A stretch of 64,000 bases of DNA from Chromatiales bacterium (GTDB taxonomy: Bacteria > Pseudomonadota > Gammaproteobacteria > Thiohalomonadales > Thiohalomonadaceae), in assembly GCA_003251535.1 (NCBI GenBank), contig QKFD01000076.1:1-64000 (forward strand), read 5' to 3'. Both the position numbers and the translations under genes were made by a program. The notes below the pieces were generated by a model. That model worked only from the letters and a program-made list of their open reading frames with translations, was not told the origin of the DNA and did not search any database. Of the stretch, positions 20,194-28,296 are shown piece by piece (position 1 is the first letter of the stretch; every line of letters begins with the position of its first letter).

Positions 20194-20822
20194 GGTGCCT
20201 CCCCGCTGAGGGTCGCCAGCTCGGCCAGCAGCAGCCCCTCTACCCACGCCCGGTCGGCGAGCAACCCCGCCGTACTACCGTCGAGGCAGGCCCCTGCCAC
20301 CCGGATGCGTAGTCCCGCCTGGAGGGCGGTGTCGATGTGGAACTGCGGTTCGGTGCCGCAGTGACGCACCATGCGCTCCCACTGGTGGCTCAGCTCCGCC
20401 GGCTCCCAGTAGACCGGGTGCTCCACCTGCCAGGGGTGGTTCGGCAGCCGCTCGAAGGCCAGTTCTAGCAGGCTATCGATCCAGGCACGGCGCGCCTTTC
20501 TCTCCTGCCAGCGGGCCGTCAGGGCCTCGGGGATCCGCGCCCAGGCGCTATCGAGCAGGATGCGGATCTCCCCCTGCTCGCGGACTCGCAGCAGACTCTC
20601 CTGTTGGGCCGCGGCGACCTCGCGGGCCCGCGTCAGGCGCTGGCGCTCGCTGGCCACCGCCTGCGCCATTGCCGCCCGGGCGGCGCGCCAGGCACTGCGG
20701 CGCAACGCCTGGGCCTGGTTGGCGGCCTGCTCTGCCAGCGCCTGACAGCGCTCCTGGCGGTGGCTCTCCACCCGTTCCAGCAGGGCGCTCATCTGGGTCT
20801 CTAACACGCTGGGACCGCTCAT
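20190..20822 (-). CDS. ntpE: V/A-type ATPase subunit E
   Basis: 210 aa, a peripheral-stalk subunit. The first 100 residues form a long Ala/Gln/Arg-rich helix suited to pair with the G/H subunit, followed by a mixed C-terminal domain that contacts the head. Sequence conservation in this subunit is low, so the call rests on position (between F and A), length and helical pattern. It overlaps both neighbours by four bases. Confidence 0.85.
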   Translation of the reverse strand: MSGPSVLETQMSALLERVESHRQERCQALAEQAANQAQALRRSAWRAARAAMAQAVASERQRLTRAREVAAAQQESLLRVREQGEIRILLDSAWARIPEALTARWQERKARRAWIDSLLELAFERLPNHPWQVEHPVYWEPAELSHQWERMVRHCGTEPQFHIDTALQAGLRIRVAGACLDGSTAGLLADRAWVEGLLLAELATLSGEAP

Positions 20823-21142
20823 GGCCGCATCCCCAGTTCCCGCCGCAGACGGGTAGCGAGGTCACGCACCGGGGTGCGCTCCCGCAGGTCCGGCAGGATC
20901 AATAGCAGGGGGCCAGGGCCACGGAGTGCCTGGTGGAGCAGATCGGCGGGGATGGTGCGCGCCAACTCCGCCGAGAGCAGCAGCAGCGGATGGGTGGCCA
21001 GTGCCCGTTGGAAGGTGGTGCTGGCGTCGGCGGCGCTGGGGGTGTAGACCGTGGCCCCGCCGAGGCGCCAGCCGGCGGCGCTCACCTCATCGCCGATGAA
21101 GGCGATCTCGCCCTGGTAGTCGCGGCGACGGAGGCGCGCCAT
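20819..21142 (-). CDS. V/A-type ATPase subunit F
   Basis: 107 aa. Subunit F binds the central shaft and regulates the motor. It shows IAFIGDEVSAAGWRLGGATVY, the typical Rossmann-like N-terminus, then LLLLSAELARTIP and LLLILPDLRER, and an Arg-rich C-terminal helix. Its ATG at 21142 shares one base with the stop of the proteolipid gene (TGATG). Much longer in-frame starts lie inside that gene and are not used. Confidence 0.88.
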   Translation of the reverse strand: MARLRRRDYQGEIAFIGDEVSAAGWRLGGATVYTPSAADASTTFQRALATHPLLLLSAELARTIPADLLHQALRGPGPLLLILPDLRERTPVRDLATRLRRELGMRP

Positions 21143-21474
21143 CAGACACGGTTCAGGATGAGGATGGAGATGATGACGCCGTAGATGGCGATCCCCTCCG
21201 CCAGGCCGACAAAGATCAGCAAGCGGCCGAACAGCTCCGGCTTTTCGGCGATGGCACCGATGGCGGAGGAGCCCACCATCGCCACCGCATAACCGGCACC
21301 GAGGGAGGAGAGGCCCGTGGCCAGGGCCGCCGCCAGATAGGCCCACTCGGAGCCGGCGGCGCTGCCCGCCTCCACCGCCCCGGCAGGGGCCGCCAGGAGG
21401 GCGGTGGCAGTGAACGAGAGTAGGGCGGTGACCAGGGTGAGGGCCAGCGCTCGGAGATAGAGTGGACGACTCAT
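21142..21474 (-). CDS. ntpK: V/A-type ATPase proteolipid subunit K
   Basis: 110 aa. A signal-like N-terminal segment (about 1-33) precedes a single two-helix hairpin with many Gly and Ala residues (LGAGYAVAMVGSSAIGAIAEKPE). The ion-carrying Glu93 lies in helix two (GLAEGIAIYGVIIS). I do not see the Gln and Ser/Thr ligands associated with sodium-type rings, so proton transport is the simpler inference. It is a one-hairpin rotor subunit as in Thermus, not the doubled form of Enterococcus. Confidence 0.9.
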   Translation of the reverse strand: MSRPLYLRALALTLVTALLSFTATALLAAPAGAVEAGSAAGSEWAYLAAALATGLSSLGAGYAVAMVGSSAIGAIAEKPELFGRLLIFVGLAEGIAIYGVIISILILNRV

Positions 21475-23327
21475 CGACGGGGTCCTTGTCCCTGCCGGCC
21501 GGGGGCAGCGATGGGCCGGAAGCCTCGCCCCTCCCCGCGCAGGAAGCGGATAAAGAATTCAAATAGAACCAGGCGGGTGATCTGGATAGAGACCACCAGC
21601 CCCTCCAGGGCAATGATAACGCCGTTGCCCATCACCACCACCAGTAACGAACTGAACCCGCCTCCAGCCGCCTCCGCCAGGGCGACGACGGCACTGGAGA
21701 GGCCGGCATGGGCTAGGGCAAAGGCGCCAACGCGGGCAAATGAGAGGGTATTGAGGAGAAGTTGCAGCGTGGTTTCAAGTAGCTCGCCCACCTTAGCCAG
21801 CCAGGCGATGGGGGCGCGGGTCTCCAGGGCTGCCCCAGTGAGGTACCAGGCGATCCCCCCCACCAGCGGGAGCAGGGCGAGCTGTTGGAAGGGCAGCAGT
21901 AGCAGACCGGCATAGATCACCATCACCGCCGCCTCCTGGTGCCACCAGTGGCGGGCCTGGCCGCGCCACGCCGCCCCCAGCCCACCGAGGGCGAGGCCGG
22001 TGAGGAGGAGTAGGGCACCCGCTACCAGGGGGATCGCCAGTAGTGTCAGCGGTTCATCCAGGGGGTAGAGCCAGAGTGGGGGCCACAACTCCAGGCTGAA
22101 GCAGCTACCGAACAGCGCGCCAAACCCCATCGCCGCGGCGCCGCCCCAGATCAGGATGCGCAGGGCGGGCCAGCGGCGCGCCAAGAGCACCCCGGTCAGC
22201 AGCAGGATGGCCCCTTGGCCGACATCGCCAAACATGTAACCGAACAGGAGGGGTACCACCAGCGCCAGCAGGCGGCTGGGGTCTGCCTCTGCACTGGCCG
22301 GGGTGCCGAGCAGACGGGCGAATAGCTCGAAGGGGCGTGCCCAACCGGGGTTGACCAGGACCATGGGGGGCTGTTTGCCGTGGGGAGGGGGAGGGAAGCC
22401 CACCACCCCATCCACCTGGGCCGCCAGCAGCGCCGCCTCCAGCCGCTGGCCGCTAAAGTCGTCGGTCCAGCCGGTGACGAAGCCAAAGTTCTCTGAGACC
22501 GGGAGTGACTGCACATGGAGCAAGAACCACTCCAGCCGCTCCACCTCTGCCAACACCCGCTCCAGCTCAAACTGCTGCGCCAACCTCTCTAGCTCCAGGT
22601 GTAGCTGGTGCTCCCGACCCGACTGCTCGCCCAAGTGCCGGGCCAGATTGACGCGGGCGGTGGGGAGCGAGGCGCCGAGCCCGGCCGGTAGCGGTAGCGG
22701 TCGCCCTTTGAGGGTGGCCACACTCTGGATCAACGACTCCACCTCCTCCGGCGGACCCACTGCCACCAAGAACTGGTGTTGTGGGGTGGGGAAGGGCACG
22801 GTGATCACCCCGGGGGGCTGCTGGCTGAGGCGGGCACGCGGCGGTAGCAGTAGAAGGCGGGCGGCGAGCGGGGCGGCGGCCTGGGCCAGTAGGGTGGGGT
22901 TGAGTGGGCTGCTGCCCATCGCCGTGAGCGCCTCTGCTAGTAGCAGTAGATCGCCGCGACCGTTGGCCAGCTCTTCCAGTTCGGCGATGCGCGGGTCGGC
23001 CTCGGTGCGCCAGCGGGCCAGCTGGTCGAGCGCCCGCTGGAGGATGTCAACGGGGCTACCACTGGCCGCCTGGCAGGGGGCCGGGGTGGTGGGCCAGTAG
23101 GGGCGGTAGCGCTGGGCCAGGCGGTGAAACTGGTCGAGCGGTCCCTGTAGATCGGGCAGGGTGAGGCGGGCACTGGTCTCGCTGCGGTTCTCCAGCTCCA
23201 CCGAGCCGGTCTCGGCCAGCGCCTCCACCACCCGGGCGAGGTCGTCACGGGTGGTGAGTAGTTCAAACCAGCGGGCCGGCTGGGGGCGCATCTGGTGTTG
23301 GTGGCGGGGGTGGTTTGAGCGACTCAT
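21471..23327 (-). CDS. ntpI: V/A-type ATPase membrane subunit I
   Basis: 618 aa. The N-terminal half (about 1-340) is soluble and partly coiled coil; the C-terminal half has about seven or eight membrane segments. FGYMFGDVGQGAILL, the family signature, begins the membrane part, and ALAHAGLSSAVVALAEAAGG near the end is also typical. Subunit I is the stator that provides the ion path next to the proteolipid ring. It overlaps both neighbours by four bases. Confidence 0.93.
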   Translation of the reverse strand: MSRSNHPRHQHQMRPQPARWFELLTTRDDLARVVEALAETGSVELENRSETSARLTLPDLQGPLDQFHRLAQRYRPYWPTTPAPCQAASGSPVDILQRALDQLARWRTEADPRIAELEELANGRGDLLLLAEALTAMGSSPLNPTLLAQAAAPLAARLLLLPPRARLSQQPPGVITVPFPTPQHQFLVAVGPPEEVESLIQSVATLKGRPLPLPAGLGASLPTARVNLARHLGEQSGREHQLHLELERLAQQFELERVLAEVERLEWFLLHVQSLPVSENFGFVTGWTDDFSGQRLEAALLAAQVDGVVGFPPPPHGKQPPMVLVNPGWARPFELFARLLGTPASAEADPSRLLALVVPLLFGYMFGDVGQGAILLLTGVLLARRWPALRILIWGGAAAMGFGALFGSCFSLELWPPLWLYPLDEPLTLLAIPLVAGALLLLTGLALGGLGAAWRGQARHWWHQEAAVMVIYAGLLLLPFQQLALLPLVGGIAWYLTGAALETRAPIAWLAKVGELLETTLQLLLNTLSFARVGAFALAHAGLSSAVVALAEAAGGGFSSLLVVVMGNGVIIALEGLVVSIQITRLVLFEFFIRFLRGEGRGFRPIAAPGRQGQGPRR

Positions 23328-24070
23328 GCCGTCCCCTCCCGCCCAAAGAGGGCGCGGCTGGCCAGGGCACCGTCTAGCCAGCCGAGGGTGAGGGCGGCGA
23401 GGGTGAGGTAGGCGGCGGCCGCGACCGGGGTGAAGGGGTGGGCGCGGAAGGCCCGACGCAGCAGCGCCTCGGCCTGGTTGTGGGCCGCCGCCAGGGGGGC
23501 CGCCTCACCCCTCTGCTCTGCATAGAGTTGGGCGAGGCGCTGGGCCAGGCGCTCCAGCGCTGGCAGGGGTTGAGGCCACTGGCGGCGCCAGTGGGTCAGC
23601 CAGAGCTGGTCCAGGGGCCGATCGAGGGTGGCTGGCAGTAGTGCCGCTAAGGGTGAGGCGGCAAAGGCGTTGCGTCGGCGCTGCGGATCGCCATCCGCGA
23701 AGTGGCGCAGGAGCGGGTCGTGACGGACCCATGACGGCGGCGGGGAGCCGGCCAGCAGCAGGGCGATGGCCGGTAGCTCCGGCAGCCACACCAGCCACTG
23801 GATGCCGGTACGCCACGCCGTGGGGAGCCAGCCGGCCACCAGATCAACCTCTAGCCGCCAGAGCTGCCGCAGATGGGCGGCGATGGTGTGTACCTCCCCC
23901 TCGGCGCTGATGCCGGCTACCCAGCCCCGCAGCTCACCATGGCGCAACTCCTGGAGTAGGTGGCCATAGCCGCCGCTCCCATTCAGCCGGTGGCGCGCAC
24001 CGGCGTCCGGGAGGCGGGCGTAGTGGGCCTGGAGACGGGCCTGGGCGTAGGCGTAGGGGGTGGTGTTCAC
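23324..24070 (-). CDS. ntpC: V/A-type ATPase subunit C-like
   Basis: 248 aa. Subunit C joins the central shaft to the proteolipid ring. TTPYAYAQARLQAHYARLP at the start matches the Tyr-x-Tyr-Ala-x-Ala-Arg opening of the family; the rest is helical and poorly conserved. The start is a GTG at 24070, because the frame further upstream lies over the G/H gene. It is shorter than the typical 330-350 aa, so one of the three pseudo-repeats may be reduced. The call rests on the N-terminus and operon position. Confidence 0.75.
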   Translation of the reverse strand: MNTTPYAYAQARLQAHYARLPDAGARHRLNGSGGYGHLLQELRHGELRGWVAGISAEGEVHTIAAHLRQLWRLEVDLVAGWLPTAWRTGIQWLVWLPELPAIALLLAGSPPPSWVRHDPLLRHFADGDPQRRRNAFAASPLAALLPATLDRPLDQLWLTHWRRQWPQPLPALERLAQRLAQLYAEQRGEAAPLAAAHNQAEALLRRAFRAHPFTPVAAAAYLTLAALTLGWLDGALASRALFGREGTA

Positions 24071-24098
24071 GCGCCCTGGCCCCGTTGGGGTTGCTGGG

Positions 24099-24458
24099 TC
24101 ATAGGGACTCCTGTCCCTCTCCCGGCTCTCCGCCGGTGAGGCGGGCGGCCAGCCGGGCGATGGCGCTCTCCAACAGCGCTGCCCGCTCTCCATCGGCCGA
24201 GCCAGTGGGGGGCAGGGGGGTGGAGGCGGTTCGGTTGGCCCGCTCGATCTGGCTGGCGCAGCGGGCGTGGAGTTGGGCGATGCGGTGGTCGGCCCGTTCT
24301 TCGATGGCGCGCGCATCACGGCGCGCCTGGGCAACGCCCTGTTGGGCGACCTGTTCACACTCCGCAATGGCCAGGCGCGCCACCTGCTCGGCGTGGAGGA
24401 CGCGGTTGATCGCCTCTTCGGCGGCGGTAGGGGGGGGGACGTCGGGATCGGCTGACAT
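24099..24458 (-). CDS. V/A-type ATPase G/H-like stalk subunit
   Basis: 119 aa, mostly one long charged helix (EEAINRVLHAEQVARLAIAE, then ARRDARAIEERADHRIAQL). This is typical of the peripheral-stalk G/H subunit that pairs with E. The ATG at 24458 has AGGAGAG upstream; the in-frame region before it is not helical and is excluded. It is the first gene of the ATPase operon, whose promoter should lie between 24458 and 24609. Confidence 0.78.
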   Translation of the reverse strand: MSADPDVPPPTAAEEAINRVLHAEQVARLAIAECEQVAQQGVAQARRDARAIEERADHRIAQLHARCASQIERANRTASTPLPPTGSADGERAALLESAIARLAARLTGGEPGEGQESL

Positions 24459-24608
24459 GGGGACTCTCCTCACCGCCGAGCTTACCAGATGGCATCCCGT
24501 CGGCGCGTGACGATTACGCTGGCGCTTGCCTTTCCTGGCGGGGAGTGTGGTATCTATGGGCCCTCGTCCGGCGGAGGAGCGTCCGCCGTCTTCGCACCAG
24601 GGGGGTCC

Positions 24609-25703
24609 ATGTCCGAACAACGAAAGTTCATGCCCAATGCCCGGCTCGATGACCTGCTGGCGCAGCTGACCCGCGCCGGCTTCCAGCTCATCGGGCCACA
24701 GCTCCAGGAGGGGGCTATTGTCTACCGCCCTATGACCTCAGTGGCCGAGCTGCCGCTGGGGGTTCGAGATTCGCAGGCGCCGGGTCGTTATCGGGCGGCG
24801 CGGGGCGAAGAGGGGGGGCGTTGGTTTGCCTGGGCCAATGGCCCACAGGCGCTCAAACCACTCACCTTTGCCCCGCGGGAGCCGATGTGGCGTGCAGTGG
24901 CCGCCGAGGGGCGGCTGCATTTTGCCGCGGTGCTACCGGAGATGCCGCCCACCGCTGTTATCGGTGTGCGGGCCTGCGACCTGGCCGCCTTGGCCATCCA
25001 GGATCGCCACTTCGCCGATGAGCCGGCCTATCAGGCGCGGCGGCGTCAACTACTGTTGGTGGCGGTCAACTGTAGCCACCCGGCGGCTACCTGCTTCTGT
25101 GCCTCCACCGGTGATGGCCCCGCCGCAAGCAGCGGTTATGACCTGCTGTTGGATGAGCTGGATGAGGGGTTTGTGGTGGCAGCGGGTAGCGAGGCGGGGG
25201 CGGGGATCCTGGCGCTGCTCAACCTGACCGACGCCGATCCCACTCAGCTGGAGGAGGCAGCCGCCCTGTTAGGGCGGGCGGCGGCGGTGCAGCAGCGCAC
25301 CTTGCCGGCCGGCGATCTGGCGGCGACGCTGTTTGCCCGGCTGGATCACCTGCGCTGGGATGAGGTGGCCCAACGCTGTCTGGCCTGTGCCAACTGCACC
25401 CAGGTCTGCCCCACCTGTTTCTGCCACAGCCACCAGGAGGTGCCGGCACTGGATGGCAGCCACTCCGAACACTACCGAGAGTGGGACTCCTGCTTCAGCG
25501 AGGGGCATAGCTACATCCACGGCTTTAAGGTCCGCCCCGATATCCGTACCCGCTATCGGCAGTGGCTCACCCATAAACTGGGTGGTTGGCAGCGTCAGTT
25601 TGGTCGCTCCGGCTGCGTCGGCTGCGGTCGCTGTATCACCTGGTGCCCGGCGGGTATCGATATTACCGAAGAGGCGCGGGCCATCTGCGCAGGAGAGCCG
25701 TGA
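24609..25703 (+). CDS. hydB: HydB-like 4Fe-4S electron-transfer protein
   Basis: 364 aa, resembling the beta subunit of sulfhydrogenase/NAD(P)-linked group 3b hydrogenases and the anaerobic sulfite reductase A subunit. A cysteine cluster in the middle (VNCSHPAATCFCASTGDGP) is followed by two ferredoxin-type clusters, CLACANCTQVCPTCFC and CVGCGRCITWCP. It would carry electrons between the flavoprotein encoded next and an unknown partner. Its stop overlaps the next ATG (TGATG). The start at 24609 has AGGGGGG upstream. No hydrogenase small or large subunit is in the window. Confidence 0.8.
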   Translation: MSEQRKFMPNARLDDLLAQLTRAGFQLIGPQLQEGAIVYRPMTSVAELPLGVRDSQAPGRYRAARGEEGGRWFAWANGPQALKPLTFAPREPMWRAVAAEGRLHFAAVLPEMPPTAVIGVRACDLAALAIQDRHFADEPAYQARRRQLLLVAVNCSHPAATCFCASTGDGPAASSGYDLLLDELDEGFVVAAGSEAGAGILALLNLTDADPTQLEEAAALLGRAAAVQQRTLPAGDLAATLFARLDHLRWDEVAQRCLACANCTQVCPTCFCHSHQEVPALDGSHSEHYREWDSCFSEGHSYIHGFKVRPDIRTRYRQWLTHKLGGWQRQFGRSGCVGCGRCITWCPAGIDITEEARAICAGEP

Positions 25704-26551
25704 TGGAAGCGTTCCCACTGGAGAGCAATCCCGCCCTGCCCCACGAGGCGGAGATCATCGAGCGTATCGAAGAGACCCCCACCATCTTTACCCTCCGGCT
25801 GCGCTTTACCGATCCAGCGCTGCATCAGCGCTATAGCTTCATGCCGGGCCAGTTCAACATGCTCTACCTCCCCGGCGTGGGGGAGATCCCCATCTCCATC
25901 GTCTCCGATCCAGAGGATGAGCACCTCTATGACCACACCATCCGCATGGTGGGTCGGGTCACGCGCCCCTTTGCCCAACTCAAGGCGGGGGACCATATCG
26001 GGGTGCGGGGCCCCTTCGGCCGCGGATGGCCGGTGGCCCAGGCGCTGGGGCAGGATGTGGTGATCGCCACCGGCGGCCTTGGCTGTGCCCCTGTCGTGGC
26101 GATGATCAACTATGTGCTGCGGCGGCGGGAGCAGTTTGGTCGCCTCACCATCATCCAGGGGGTGCGCCACTCGGCCGATCTCATCTGGCGTGAGCGCTAT
26201 GAGGCGTGGTCGCAGCTACCCAACACCCAGGTACTATTGGCGGCGGGTCAGGCCGGTCCCGATTGGCGGTGGCACACCGGCCACATTACCGCCTGTCTGG
26301 AGGATGCCACGATCACCCCGGAGAGTGTGGTCATGATGTGCGGGCCAGAGCCGATGATGGTGGCCGTGGCCAAGGATATGCTGCTGCGCGGCGTGTCGGA
26401 GGAGCGGTTATGGCTCAGTATGGAGCGCAACATGCAGTGTGGTTTCGGCAAGTGTGGCCACTGCCAGGTGGGTCCCCGCTTTGTCTGCAAGGATGGGCCG
26501 GTATTCTCCTACCACGAGGTCAAAGATCTGCTGGGCAAGGCAGGCTTTTGA
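25703..26551 (+). CDS. hydG: HydG-like FAD/NAD(P)-binding reductase subunit
   Basis: 282 aa of the ferredoxin-NADP reductase-like group that includes HydG, PyrK and AsrB. It has FAD-binding YSFMPGQFNMLYLPG and RMVGRVTRPFAQL, NAD(P)-binding IATGGLGCAPVVAMINYVL and VVMMCGPEPMM, and a C-terminal [2Fe-2S] site CGFGKCGHCQVGPRFVCKDG. The likely role is electron exchange between NAD(P)H and the HydB-like protein. It is translationally coupled to hydB. The operon ends here, facing a convergent response regulator. Confidence 0.82.
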   Translation: MEAFPLESNPALPHEAEIIERIEETPTIFTLRLRFTDPALHQRYSFMPGQFNMLYLPGVGEIPISIVSDPEDEHLYDHTIRMVGRVTRPFAQLKAGDHIGVRGPFGRGWPVAQALGQDVVIATGGLGCAPVVAMINYVLRRREQFGRLTIIQGVRHSADLIWRERYEAWSQLPNTQVLLAAGQAGPDWRWHTGHITACLEDATITPESVVMMCGPEPMMVAVAKDMLLRGVSEERLWLSMERNMQCGFGKCGHCQVGPRFVCKDGPVFSYHEVKDLLGKAGF

Positions 26552-26561
26552 GGGTAGGGAC

Positions 26562-26588
26562 CACTGGGGGGGGTGACCCCCCTCAGTG
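26562..26588. terminator. GC-rich hairpin between convergent genes
   Basis: CACTG plus a run of G pairs with a run of C plus CAGTG around a short loop. The hairpin covers the last codons of the response regulator and the space after hydG. There is no T-tract, so a bidirectional terminator role is only possible. Confidence 0.45.
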
Positions 26589-27002
26589 TTGCGGGATGCG
26601 GTTAAGCCGTAGCCAGTAGTTGCTGATGGTGGTGACCGTGGCGGCAAACGCCTGGTTCTCTGCTGGCTTGATCACATAGCTGTTGGCCCCGAGCTGGCGA
26701 CAACGGCTTACCTCCTGCTCCTCTCGGGCAGTACTCAGCATCACCACCGGCACCAGGCGGGTGTGGGGATCGGCCCGCACCCGCTCCAGCACCTCCAAAC
26801 CACCCACCCGTGGCATTCGGATGTCGAGCAGCAGCAGCCGCGGGGGAAGCTCCCAACGATCACCAAATAGCAGCGCCAGCGCCTCCTCACCGTCCTGCAC
26901 GGTGTAGAGATACTGGCCTAGCCCCTCCTGGGTAAATATCTGGTGGGTGAGGGCGAGGTCGGTCGGGTTGTGTTGGGCAATGAGGACGTCGATCCGGGGC
27001 AT
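26583..27002 (-). CDS. Single-domain response regulator
   Basis: 139 aa. A receiver domain only, of the Rcp1/CheY-like type: IDVLIAQHNPTDLALTHQIF at the start, the phosphoacceptor Asp in LLLLDIRMPRVGGLEVL, then the conserved VVMLSTAREEQ and VIKPAEN. No output domain is present, so it should act by protein contact, perhaps with a phytochrome or hybrid kinase encoded elsewhere. The start is uncertain: the ATG at 27002 starts at the domain, while a GTG at 27026 adds eight residues. Confidence 0.85.
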   Translation of the reverse strand: MPRIDVLIAQHNPTDLALTHQIFTQEGLGQYLYTVQDGEEALALLFGDRWELPPRLLLLDIRMPRVGGLEVLERVRADPHTRLVPVVMLSTAREEQEVSRCRQLGANSYVIKPAENQAFAATVTTISNYWLRLNRIPQH

Positions 27003-27026
27003 AGGAGGTTTGGTCTCCGCACGCAC

Positions 27027-27552
27027 CCTCCCTGGCTATCACGGCTGGCTTGGGGTGGATATTTAACTCTTCGCTGGTGCCTCTTCCTTGCAGCACGGCA
27101 CCGCTGATCTCCCAAGGTTCGGACGGCGCGGGCGTTGCTCGGACGGCGCAGGACTCGACTGGAGAGGGCGGCGATACTAGCAAGAATAGTATGGCTTGAA
27201 TGTGTCTTTTTGTCGGCTAAGCCCAACAAGTCGCTGATTTTTTGATGAAGTTCCAACAACACCCGATTCCGGGCCGTGGGGCGTGAAGGGGTGGTGAGTT
27301 TCGGGTGAGAAATGGCCTGGCGTTCGGCACCTCCCCTCCCCCTCGCTCCCTTCACCCACCACCCACTCATCCGTTGGCTGCTACGGTTGTAGATAGGGGG
27401 CACGGGTGACCGCCTGCGTGAGGAGCAGTGGGCGCCGTGCCGCCCACCATCCGCTAGCCCCTGGCGACGGGGTGCGACATCCCCGCGCTCGGCAAATCGC
27501 TGTTTCGCGCGCTTATCTTCGCGCCAAGTGTTGTCAAAAGATGGGCGTATTC
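27027..27552. other. Intergenic left flank of the restriction islet
   Basis: About 525 bp without a supported gene. Frames exist on both strands but show no recognisable family and no ribosome-binding sites. The region runs from ordinary GC-rich DNA at 27030-27150 through an AT-richer patch at 27180-27260. It probably contains the left junction of the acquired restriction-modification segment. I found no clear inverted repeat or attachment site. Confidence 0.4.
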
Positions 27553-28296
27553 TCACCCCAGCCGGGCAGCCTCTGCCGCAATGTGACCGGCCAAGGCTGT
27601 AACAAATGTCTTGAGGCTGGTCATCGACGACAACTCCGTGAAGTCGCCGGTATTCACTGCACTGCGCGGCGCGGCGATGACGGCCGCAGTGGTGTAAAGC
27701 TGCTCCTGCACCAGTCGCTGACACAGCAGATCGTACCGCTGGAGGTACGACGTTTCCTTAAACTCCTTGAACACGTGGAAGTGCGGCGACGAGTCGTCGC
27801 GGACAGGTCTACGAGATTCCGGCGCATCCTCGACCATCATCAGCCATCCCACAAAGGGACGTGGTTGCTTCCCGAACGCCTCCTTCCGAAAGGCCGTCCA
27901 AAGGTCATGAGCGGTCCCGATAGCCTCCTCGGTTCGGTTGTTGAAATTATTCCCGAACGATGGGCCAACCTGACTCTTCAGCTCAATAGCAGCGATCAGC
28001 TGGCGCTCATATACCACGACCAGATCCCAGCACTTCGTGGGGCGGAAATAACCAGGCAATGTCAGCATTGCCTTGTTCTGATGGATCTCCGCATGGGCCA
28101 GCCCGTTGGATTTTATTATGTCTAGCACCAAGGCTAAGAAACCGTCCATATTCTTGCCCCCAGTGACACCTGCGCGTTCACCTTGGTCGGCCTTGCCTGA
28201 CTGGATCTGCTTCTGCCGCGCAGCTTCGCGGTGGCCCCAGAACGCTTTCACCGCATCGCGGGCTTTCTGTTCATAATTGACGAGATCCAGTGCCAT
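27553..28296 (-). CDS. paeR7IR: PaeR7I/XhoI-type type II restriction endonuclease
   Basis: 247 aa. It matches the PaeR7I family, whose members cut CTCGAG. Recognisable stretches are [39 protein letters not shown] and [20 protein letters not shown]. The Asp of CWD followed by the Glu-Leu-Lys of IELKS forms the PD-(D/E)xK catalytic pair. Its ATG follows the methylase stop directly (TAAATG), with GGAG inside the end of the methylase. Recognition of CTCGAG is inferred from family membership. Confidence 0.93.
   Translation of the reverse strand: MALDLVNYEQKARDAVKAFWGHREAARQKQIQSGKADQGERAGVTGGKNMDGFLALVLDIIKSNGLAHAEIHQNKAMLTLPGYFRPTKCWDLVVVYERQLIAAIELKSQVGPSFGNNFNNRTEEAIGTAHDLWTAFRKEAFGKQPRPFVGWLMMVEDAPESRRPVRDDSSPHFHVFKEFKETSYLQRYDLLCQRLVQEQLYTTAAVIAAPRSAVNTGDFTELSSMTSLKTFVTALAGHIAAEAARLG

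Noticed and set aside
21142-21474. Sodium-translocating rotor ring
   Set aside because: Helix one lacks the Gln and helix two has Gly after the key Glu where sodium rings have Ser or Thr, so I did not make this call.
23324-24367. A 347-aa form of subunit C
   Set aside because: Its first 100 codons overlap the G/H gene in another frame and are Pro/Arg-rich shadow. The GTG at 24070 begins the family match.
27406-28125. Rightward open frame of 239 codons over the restriction gene
   Set aside because: It is antisense to the PaeR7I-type gene, which has clear family motifs. It has no recognisable domain.
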